Under the pieces are notes generated by a model. That model had not been told where the DNA came from. It saw nothing but the letters and a program-made list of their open reading frames with translations, and did no database searches. Source: Myxococcales bacterium (GTDB lineage: Bacteria; Myxococcota_A; Polyangia; Fen-1088). From it: a stretch of DNA of 34,233 nucleotides. The stretch is from the NCBI GenBank assembly GCA_003153015.1, contig PMBS01000142.1, forward strand, positions 158 through 34,390, in the 5' to 3' direction. Position numbers and translations under genes: made by a program. Below, piece after piece: positions 16,809-22,905 of this stretch (the first letter of the stretch is position 1; each line of letters begins with the position of its first letter).

Positions 16809-17623
16809 AGACCATCTGCCACGGGTTCCTGATTCTTTCGACGGTCGCGCTCTTGCCAGCTTTTCCCGCGGCAGCCGCCGGCCCCCCGCCTTGGCCTTCC
16901 GCCCAGCAGCCCATCCCCGCGGCAGCCGCCGGCCCGGCTTGGCCGGTTGCCCAACAGCCCATTCTTCAGGCGACGGAACCCGAGGGCCCCGCCACCACCT
17001 GGGATCCCGTGCGCTTCTCGCTGTCCGCCCAGGTCCAGGTTGCCTGGATGCTACAGGACGATGCCCGGCGGCTTTGGGGCAAGCCAGGCCTGTTTGGCGA
17101 GGGACTGTCCGTCTCCTACGAGGCGCTCCGAGTAGGTGGCAAGACAACCCTCGGTCTGGATCTCTCTTGGCTCGCAACTATGGCCTCGACCCCGCCTGAC
17201 TCGCAACTGTCGCAAAAGACGAGCACGCAAGTCTTCGACCTCGGCCTGACTGCGCGCTATCAGGTGTTTCGCTGGCTTTCACCCTATGCGAGGGTCGCGG
17301 GAGGAATGGGATGGGAGGTACTCAGCATTGCCTCATCTGGCCTCGATCTGCGTGACCGCGTGTTCCTCTACCAAGGCTCCGCGGGTGCTGGCTTGTTCTT
17401 CCGCTCGGCGGGCCTGCGCTTTGACCGCACCCGACCATGGCCGCAAGTGGCCTTTGTCGGTCGGGTGGAGGGTGGCTACACCATGGGCAACGCCACCGAC
17501 TTCTTGCTCAAGCTGCATTCCGATGGATCCAACAAGGATCCGATCGCGGTCGAGCCCGTGTCCGTCGGCGAGGTGGTGCGGCGGTTTCCGTATATGCGCA
17601 TTACCGTGGGCGTCGGTTTCTAG
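16805..17623 (+). CDS. Outer-membrane beta-barrel-like protein, third gene of operon
   Basis: The 272-residue protein has a signal peptide (MKTICHGFLILSTVALLPAFPAAAAG). A 17-residue duplicated segment at the mature N-terminus follows (…AAAAGPPPWPSAQQPI and AAAAGPAWPVAQQPI; bases about 16865-16966, 51-bp period). The rest has alternating hydrophobic strands (FSLSAQVQVAWML, KTTLGLDLSWLA, VFDLGLTARYQVFRWLSPYARVAGGMGWE, YMRITVGVGF). It ends in Phe, the usual signal for BAM-mediated assembly of outer-membrane barrels. It is probably a small porin-like or scaffold barrel; no substrate can be named. Its stop lies 18 bases from the end of the convergent phosphopantetheinyl transferase gene. Confidence 0.75.
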   Translation: MKTICHGFLILSTVALLPAFPAAAAGPPPWPSAQQPIPAAAAGPAWPVAQQPILQATEPEGPATTWDPVRFSLSAQVQVAWMLQDDARRLWGKPGLFGEGLSVSYEALRVGGKTTLGLDLSWLATMASTPPDSQLSQKTSTQVFDLGLTARYQVFRWLSPYARVAGGMGWEVLSIASSGLDLRDRVFLYQGSAGAGLFFRSAGLRFDRTRPWPQVAFVGRVEGGYTMGNATDFLLKLHSDGSNKDPIAVEPVSVGEVVRRFPYMRITVGVGF

Positions 17624-17641
17624 CTAGGTCTTTCCGGGTGG

Positions 17642-18346
17642 TCAGGGACGCGTGGGTTCCTCCATCCAGGTGGTCGCAGCCAACAGGACATCGTCCTGGA
17701 TCGCATAGCGGCCGTGCAGGTGCGAGGGTGAACCGTACAGGCTAGGCAACACCACGTCGAACGAGCCATGCTCCGGGTCGAACCGTACTCCCAGGTCTCG
17801 GAATTCGAGAAACCGGTGCGTGGTCGGGAAGAGGCACTTGTAGGCGCTCTCCTTGGCGCAGAAAAAGAGGCGGTCCCAGGGCGTGTCATCGCCCTGCCGG
17901 CCGGCCAGCCATGTGCACTCGTTCGCGGTGCAGATCACCCCCGCCAATTCCTCGGACAGCGACGCGGCCGGCTCACTGTCTAGGCCAAGGCCCCGAATGG
18001 CGCACGAGCTGTTCACAGGCAGCGTTCGGGCGACTGCAGCAGCGCAGAGGCCGTGACAGTGGGTGATTGAGCCGACGTAACCAAAAGGCCACACGGGATC
18101 ACGGAAACGGCCCACGGGAATCGCGACGCGGGGCCCGCCCAAGAGGGCCAATGCCTCACGCGCGCAGCGTCGGCCCAGGGCGAATTCGTACCGGCGCGCA
18201 GGCGTAGCGCGCGCCATGGCATGTAATTCCTCGGGAAAGAGGTCTGGACCTTCGGCCAGGTCGCGGCGCGTGACCAAGACCACCCCCTCGGGGAAGAGTT
18301 GTTCCTGGTTTCCCTCGACCATCGGAGTCAGTGACGCAGCTACCAC
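17642..18346 (-). CDS. 4'-phosphopantetheinyl transferase (EntD/Sfp type)
   Basis: The 234-residue enzyme would transfer the phosphopantetheine arm of CoA to a serine of an acyl or peptidyl carrier protein. The family core is visible: RRCAREALALLG near residue 60, GSITHCHGLCAAAVA (about 91-105), GLGLDSEP with the metal-binding Asp and Glu (about 119-126), and FFCAKESAYKCLFP (about 160-173) with the conserved Lys-Glu and Lys. The spacing matches EntD-type monomeric enzymes. Two starts are possible, GTG at 18346 and ATG at 18322; neither has a strong ribosome site and the longer one is given. No carrier-protein, PKS or NRPS gene is in this window, so its partner lies elsewhere. Confidence 0.88.
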   Translation of the reverse strand: MVAASLTPMVEGNQEQLFPEGVVLVTRRDLAEGPDLFPEELHAMARATPARRYEFALGRRCAREALALLGGPRVAIPVGRFRDPVWPFGYVGSITHCHGLCAAAVARTLPVNSSCAIRGLGLDSEPAASLSEELAGVICTANECTWLAGRQGDDTPWDRLFFCAKESAYKCLFPTTHRFLEFRDLGVRFDPEHGSFDVVLPSLYGSPSHLHGRYAIQDDVLLAATTWMEEPTRP

Positions 18347-18447
18347 GAATCGGGAACTAAGCAGAATCGGGGCCAGGATCGCGGGGACTGCGCCGGACGC
18401 GGGAATTGCGCATCTTCTGTGACTTTCTCACAGAATCTCAGTCACAC

Positions 18448-18678
18448 TCAGCAGCACTTCGACGGATCAAAGGCGCCGCCGCTGCCCTGATTGTTGGCCT
18501 CGAAGCAGCGTTGGGCCGGCAGCGGGTTGCTCATGCCGCTGACGTCGGGGCCAATGGGCGGCCACGCCGCGCTGCCGAACCAGCTCGGCTTGCCGGCCAG
18601 GTAGAGCGAGTCTTGACCGACACCACTTGCGCATGGATGATCCCCGGCGCCCGCAGCTTTTCGCCCAGGGACTCGTGA
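18448..18678 (-). pseudogene. C-terminal remnant of a secreted protein
   Basis: On the minus strand a stop-free frame without an ATG reads CASGVGQDSLYLAGKPSWFG and continues SAAWPPIGPDVSG, then NPLPAQRCFE, with a stop at 18448-18450. The pattern 'SLYL..KPSWFG….WPPIGPDV…PAQ' is a typical C-terminus of large extracellular beta-helix-type proteins in myxobacteria and relatives. Only the last 70 or so residues remain: the frame meets a TGA just upstream (18679-18681), and the rest of the gene is gone. The neighbouring gene begins at 18710 on the other strand, so the break may be where that region was inserted. The family is recalled, not searched. Confidence 0.6.
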
Positions 18679-18709
18679 TCAACCGACCGCATCCGCTGCA
18701 AGCCAAGCC

Positions 18710-19723
18710 ATGCTCAAACAGCTCATCGCCAGACTGATGGTCAACCGGAGCAAGAGCCGGCAGTATCCTGTGGAATATCTCGAACAGAAACACGTGAAGC
18801 TCGACGAGCCCTTTCCCAACGACAGCTCCTATTTCTACGGCAGCGACAGAGAAGGGAATGCCTTCATCGCGCGCATGGCTTTCCGTGGTCCGAAGCGTTT
18901 CCACGAATACTGGTTCGATTTTCGTTTTCCCGGTGTGGGATTCTTCGGCATCAAGGACGACCCCGGACCTGACGGCGAGGGTTTCCAGATGGGTGCGCTG
19001 CAATGGGTCCCGGTGGAAATCGGAAGGAAGTGGCGGGTCACCTACCAAGGTCCGGTGAAAGATGCGCAAGGCCAGTCCCATCCGTGCAAGGCGGATTTGC
19101 TTTTCACCGGGGAGCATCCCATCTACGACTATGCGCGAAGCTCCGACCGGAACCTGATCGCCAAGGCCATCGCCTCCGAGAAGTGGAGCAAAGAATTCTT
19201 CCACGCCATGAAGGACACCCACCAGGTCCACTACGAGCAGACCGGCAGCTTCGTTGGGTCGATCGAACTCGACGGAAAGCGGCGTGACCTGAATTTGCGG
19301 GCGTCGCGCGACCACTCCTTCGGCTCACGCAACTGGCTTACCTGGGATCGCCACTACTGGTTCACTGGCATCTCTGACGACGGCTACCACTTCACGGTTA
19401 CCATCATCAAGTGGCAGTTTCTCGGGCGGCTGACCGCCGGCTTCATCACCGACCCTGACGGCGTGACCGACGCCATCGTGCAGACCACCGACCTAGAAAC
19501 CATCCACCGCGACCAACTGAAACCCGATCACGGTACGATCGAGATGCTTACCCGCAGTGGAAAGAAACAGATCCTGGAGTTCGAGCGACACGGGGAATTT
19601 CCCTATCTGCATGATGGGAAGTACATGATGCGGGAAGGTATCGCCACCTACAGATTGAACGGGATTGACGGCCTCGGCATGGCCGAATATGGGTTTCATG
19701 CCGACCTTTATCAGGTCGATTGA
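18710..19723 (+). CDS. DUF7064/DUF7065-like protein, in frame with the PEP-utilising gene
   Basis: The 337-residue cytoplasmic protein has no signal peptide or membrane helix. It has the pattern EPFPNDSSYFYGSD, HEYWFDFRFPGVGFFG, GFQMGALQWVPVEIGRKWRVTYQGPV (a lipocalin-like N-terminal half). The second half has HYEQTGSFVGSIELDGK, ASRDHSFGSRNWLTWDRHYWFTG and MREGIATYRLNG. This two-domain arrangement is typical of the DUF7064/7065 group, often linked to lipid or small-molecule metabolism and, in some proteins, fused in front of PEP-synthase-like domains (recalled, not checked). The ATG at 18710 lacks a clear Shine-Dalgarno sequence. The TGA at 19721-19723 is the only barrier to the next gene in the same frame, so the two may work as one enzyme. 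Confidence 0.65.
   Translation: MLKQLIARLMVNRSKSRQYPVEYLEQKHVKLDEPFPNDSSYFYGSDREGNAFIARMAFRGPKRFHEYWFDFRFPGVGFFGIKDDPGPDGEGFQMGALQWVPVEIGRKWRVTYQGPVKDAQGQSHPCKADLLFTGEHPIYDYARSSDRNLIAKAIASEKWSKEFFHAMKDTHQVHYEQTGSFVGSIELDGKRRDLNLRASRDHSFGSRNWLTWDRHYWFTGISDDGYHFTVTIIKWQFLGRLTAGFITDPDGVTDAIVQTTDLETIHRDQLKPDHGTIEMLTRSGKKQILEFERHGEFPYLHDGKYMMREGIATYRLNGIDGLGMAEYGFHADLYQVD
19702..19718 (+). promoter_or_regulatory. Hairpin before the in-frame TGA, possible translational coupler
   Basis: CGACCT (19702-19707) pairs with AGGTCG (19713-19718) across a 5-base loop, ending two bases before the TGA. The 3' arm carries the only Shine-Dalgarno-like AGG ahead of the TTG start at 19727. Ribosomes finishing the upstream gene would open it, so the hairpin could couple translation of the two cistrons. 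This is inferred from the sequence only; a six-pair stem is modest. Confidence 0.35.
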
Positions 19724-19726
19724 GTC

Positions 19727-22195
19727 TTGTTTCATTTCACACGCGACTTGGAAGACCAGCCTGCGGGTGGCAAAGCCCGCGGGTTGAAGGTCCTGCATCA
19801 ACTTGGGCTGAAGGTCCCCGAGTCGTTCGTTGTCCTCCACCCCAACGGGCACGAGCTTCCGGACGATATTCTGGCAAGCCACCTTTGCGCCCTTGGCGAC
19901 GGCCCCAAGGCCGTGCGCTCCTCCGCAGTCAGCGAGGACGGCTTGCATGCCTCGTTTGCCGGCCAGTTCGAGACCTATTTGAACGTCAGCGGAACCGAGG
20001 CGGTGAAGGTGGCGATCCGCAAGTGCGTTGCCGCGGCTGCCTCCGACCGGGTAGCCCGGTATTCCAAGCAGGTCCACGACGGCGCTGACACCCGCATCTC
20101 GGTCATTGTACAGAACATGGTGAACGCCGAGAGGGCAGGAGCGATCTTCAGCGCCGCCCCGGTGTCCAACCGCCGGGACAAGATGTTGATCAGTGTCGTG
20201 GCGGGCACGGGCGATGACTTGGTCAGCGGCAAGAAGGACGCCGTCCAGTATCTGATCTGCAAGAGCGGCAAGGACCGAGATGCGCAGATCGCCAAGCAGG
20301 GCGCCTTGCTGTCCGCCGCGCAGGTGCAGGAGCTGATGGCAGGGGCAAGCAAGGCAGAGAAAGCATACGGTTGCCCGGTTGATCTCGAGTGGGCGATCGA
20401 CCGTGAGGGCGTGATCCACTGGCTGCAAGTTCGGCCGGTGACGGCCTTGGATGATGTCCATTTCAACGAGCTCGACGACGTGAAGGTAGAGAGCACCGAC
20501 GTGTGGTCCCTGGGAAACATCGGCGAGATGATGCCGGGGGTTGTCACTCCGCTGTCGTACTCGGTCTGCGGCCGCGCCATCGACATTGGACTCGGCTACT
20601 TGGCTGCCCGCTTCGGCGTGATTCGGATGCGAGACATCCGCAAATGGCGGTCGCTGGAACTCTTCTACAACCGGCTCTTCTTCAACCTGAGCCGGTATAT
20701 GCTGTTTGTGGAGAAGCTGGCGCTGAACAAGAAAGAGAACATCCTCATTTCTTTGAGCGCGACCGATGTCCCTGAACTGAAAGTCGGGAAACTGGATCCC
20801 ACGCTTCCCCGTTGCCTGCGTTTCTGCAAGCAGATCACCACCATCCAGTTTGCCGGCCGGAGCGTGAAAAAGCTGCGGAAACTGGAACAGGGTTTCCGGC
20901 TGCCGATGTCTGGCGACCTTCAGCAAGACTATGCAACCCTGAACTTCGCTTTTGAGCGCCTAGTGGATGCCTTCTGTTTGCACCTCCTCACCTCGTCCCA
21001 GTCCGGTTCCTACTACTCGGCTCTTATGGGCATTCTCACCGGCAACCGGCGGATGCCCGAGGCGCGGGACCACACCCTGGCGGCCTGCCTGCTCGCCGAC
21101 AACCCGGACATTGAAAGCGCCGATGCGGTGAAGTCACTTGAACGATTTGGTGAGCGGTTGTGCAACTCGGCCGGGTTGTCCGAGCAGCTATCGTCGCTTA
21201 CCCCATCTGCGGCGCTGCGACTGATCGAAGTGGATGCCCCGGCCGAGATCCGGGAAAACTACCAGGAGTTCCTGCGGCGACACGGCCATCGTTGCGTCCG
21301 AGAATCGGAACTGCGCGAGAAGCCTTGGGAAGAAGACCAGGAGCAGCTCGTCTCCATGATTCAGGCGTCGCTGAAAGTCGGAAGGAAACTGAAGAACAAG
21401 CGAGACAACGCCCAAGAGCTGCGCCATCTCATGAGGGGACAGCTCACGGTCACCCAGCGCATTTTCATCAACCTGTTGAAGCGAGCTTCTCGCAAGGCGG
21501 TGGCAAATCGCGAAATGACCAAGGCGCTGTCCATGAAGATGGTCAACCGAACCCGGCAAGCCTACCGGAGCTATGCCGCAACTCTGGTCGAGCACGGCCT
21601 GCTCGGTGATGCCGACCAGATCTACTTCCTCACCCACCAGGAGATCGGGCGGCTGATCAAGGACCGCGACCCCGCCTGGAAAGTGAAGGCTGACAAACGC
21701 CGGGCCCAGTTCCCCGCGACCGCGAAGCTGCGATTCCCGTTGATGAATGTGGGCATCCCTGAGCCTCTCGAAGAAGAAGAGCGGGTCACCATTACCGGCA
21801 AGCAAATTGTGGGGATCCCGGTGAGCCGTGGTGTCGTCAAAGCTCGCGCGCGGATCGTGAACAGCGTGGCTGAAGCGGCCGCACTACAGCAGGGCGAGAT
21901 CATGGTTGTCTCGTTCACCGACATCGGCTGGACCCCATACTTCAGCTTGATTGCGGGGCTCATAACCGAGATCGGCAGTCCGTTGTCCCACGGCGCCGTC
22001 ATAGCCCGCGAGTACGGTATTCCCGCCGTGGTTTCCGCCAAGGGCGCCCGCCAGTTCATCAAGACCGGCGATACAGTGGCGCTGGATGGAGCAAAAGGGA
22101 CTGTAGATCTGGTTTCTTGCGGATGCGCGTCAACTGACACGCCTCCGGCACAGTCGGGCCGCGTTGGCCTGCAGTATTCGCACACCAGCAGGTAA
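19727..22195 (+). CDS. PEP-utilising phosphotransferase (PEP synthase/rifampin phosphotransferase-like)
   Basis: The 822-residue protein has the three-part layout of dikinases. The ATP-grasp domain (about 1-240) has GGKARGL (Lys16), VPESFVV, VRSSAVSEDG with FAGQFETYLNV (Arg64), and ends LQVRPVTAL. A long alpha-helical middle region (about 250-690) follows. The C-terminal swivelling phosphohistidine domain has GIPVSRGVVKARARIV, VVSFTDIGWTPYFSLIAGLITEIG and SPLSHGAVIAREYGIPAVV (catalytic His755). The family moves phosphate from ATP through the histidine to pyruvate, water or an antibiotic hydroxyl. Which acceptor is used here is unknown. The start is a TTG one sense codon after the upstream TGA and lies directly in front of the glycine loop, so this N-terminus is unusually short. 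Together with the shared frame, this supports an original fusion with the upstream protein. Confidence 0.85.
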   Translation: MFHFTRDLEDQPAGGKARGLKVLHQLGLKVPESFVVLHPNGHELPDDILASHLCALGDGPKAVRSSAVSEDGLHASFAGQFETYLNVSGTEAVKVAIRKCVAAAASDRVARYSKQVHDGADTRISVIVQNMVNAERAGAIFSAAPVSNRRDKMLISVVAGTGDDLVSGKKDAVQYLICKSGKDRDAQIAKQGALLSAAQVQELMAGASKAEKAYGCPVDLEWAIDREGVIHWLQVRPVTALDDVHFNELDDVKVESTDVWSLGNIGEMMPGVVTPLSYSVCGRAIDIGLGYLAARFGVIRMRDIRKWRSLELFYNRLFFNLSRYMLFVEKLALNKKENILISLSATDVPELKVGKLDPTLPRCLRFCKQITTIQFAGRSVKKLRKLEQGFRLPMSGDLQQDYATLNFAFERLVDAFCLHLLTSSQSGSYYSALMGILTGNRRMPEARDHTLAACLLADNPDIESADAVKSLERFGERLCNSAGLSEQLSSLTPSAALRLIEVDAPAEIRENYQEFLRRHGHRCVRESELREKPWEEDQEQLVSMIQASLKVGRKLKNKRDNAQELRHLMRGQLTVTQRIFINLLKRASRKAVANREMTKALSMKMVNRTRQAYRSYAATLVEHGLLGDADQIYFLTHQEIGRLIKDRDPAWKVKADKRRAQFPATAKLRFPLMNVGIPEPLEEEERVTITGKQIVGIPVSRGVVKARARIVNSVAEAAALQQGEIMVVSFTDIGWTPYFSLIAGLITEIGSPLSHGAVIAREYGIPAVVSAKGARQFIKTGDTVALDGAKGTVDLVSCGCASTDTPPAQSGRVGLQYSHTSR

Positions 22196-22207
22196 CGCCC
22201 GTTACCT
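22190..22207. terminator. Inverted repeat spanning the stop codon of the PEP-utilising gene
   Basis: AGGTAACG and CGTTACCT form a perfect 8-bp inverted repeat with only two bases between the arms. It contains the TAA stop of the PEP-utilising gene (22193-22195). There is no T-run after it, so it may be a weak terminator, a processing site or a protein-binding palindrome. Confidence 0.35.
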
Positions 22208-22422
22208 AGAGGTGACGCCAGTATCCCGTTGGCCGTGAGCCCGGTCTGGTCTCCTCATCACGGCGCCAGCGCCAACCATCATGCGCCGACTGCCTGCCTG
22301 CCCCGCTGCCAACGTGCAAGACGCTTGCAGATCGTCTGACAGCACAGCTCGTGCCAAGCGCGCACCGTGCGGCTTCCCTGTGACTGCTGCCGTCCGCAAT
22401 CATCCAATTCTACGGGAACAAG

Positions 22423-22659
22423 TTGCGAACGCTTCGGTTTTCCTCGATGTTGCCAGTTGCGTACCGGGACGAGCTCGAGCGCATCGTGTTCTTCAACCCC
22501 GAGCAAAGCCGGGTGACCACATCGCTGCTCGATTCGGTTCGTCGCTACGGCGTGCCCTCCATTGTCGAGGACGGCAACTTGCTTCGGTTTCGCGTCCCGG
22601 CCTTCGGCACCATCCAAAGCCTTTTGCCCTTGGCGAAAGCGAGCAGCCAGTGCGACTAG
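22423..22659 (+). CDS. Small unknown protein (78 residues), first of an overlapping pair
   Basis: I do not recognise this family. A TTG start at 22423 follows GGGAA at a good distance; an ATG at 22447 would give a 70-residue form beginning MLPVAYRDELERIVFF. The sequence contains SRVTTSLLDSVRRYGVPSIVEDGNLLRFRVPAFGTIQSLLPL, a mix of helix and strand with normal composition for a small soluble domain. It has no signal peptide or membrane helix. The next frame starts at 22650 inside its end, a coupling overlap that supports both being genes. The pair faces the NtrC-type regulator gene tail to tail with 25 bases between. Confidence 0.5.
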   Translation: MRTLRFSSMLPVAYRDELERIVFFNPEQSRVTTSLLDSVRRYGVPSIVEDGNLLRFRVPAFGTIQSLLPLAKASSQCD

Positions 22660-22880
22660 CGGGTATGGTCGTGTTCGTGCGCGAGACGGCGGACACGATG
22701 CTCCTGCTGCACGTGGCGGTGCACGAGGACTACGCCGGCGGTGGCGATCGCGCCGATGCCTGGGTCACACCTCGGCTCATGGCGGCCGTGCGGAGTGCGT
22801 GTCGGCGAACCCGCGGGATCACGAAGTTGCGCCTGCTCTACCCGCACGAAGCCCAGGTGCGGCTGGAGTCAACCGCGTAG
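22650..22880 (+). CDS. Small unknown protein (76 residues), second of an overlapping pair
   Basis: This short frame starts with GTG at 22650, overlapping the previous gene by ten bases; an ATG at 22665 would give a 71-residue form. It reads MVVFVRETADTMLLLHVAVHEDYAG…DAWVTPRLMAAVRSACRRTRGITKLRLLY, with a beta-strand/beta-strand/helix/strand pattern and a basic helix. I cannot name it. Position and overlap suggest the two small proteins act together. It might be a fragment of an N-acetyltransferase-like fold, but no acetyl-CoA motif is visible. Confidence 0.5.
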   Translation: MRLAGMVVFVRETADTMLLLHVAVHEDYAGGGDRADAWVTPRLMAAVRSACRRTRGITKLRLLYPHEAQVRLESTA

Positions 22881-22905
22881 GCGCCAAGTTGCCCCCGGCG
22901 GGGGA

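Noticed and set aside
19721-19723. Selenocysteine insertion at the TGA between the paired genes
   Set aside because: I could not see a convincing SECIS-type hairpin just after the TGA, and the position lies at a domain border, not in an active site. Readthrough or gene splitting is more likely.
19493-20926. 477-codon minus-strand frame over the PEP-utilising gene
   Set aside because: No family pattern and full overlap with a clearly coding plus-strand enzyme; long shadows are expected at high GC.
22202-22403. Two short minus-strand frames after the PEP-utilising gene
   Set aside because: No ribosome site, no family pattern, and both frames are equally open, which indicates chance.
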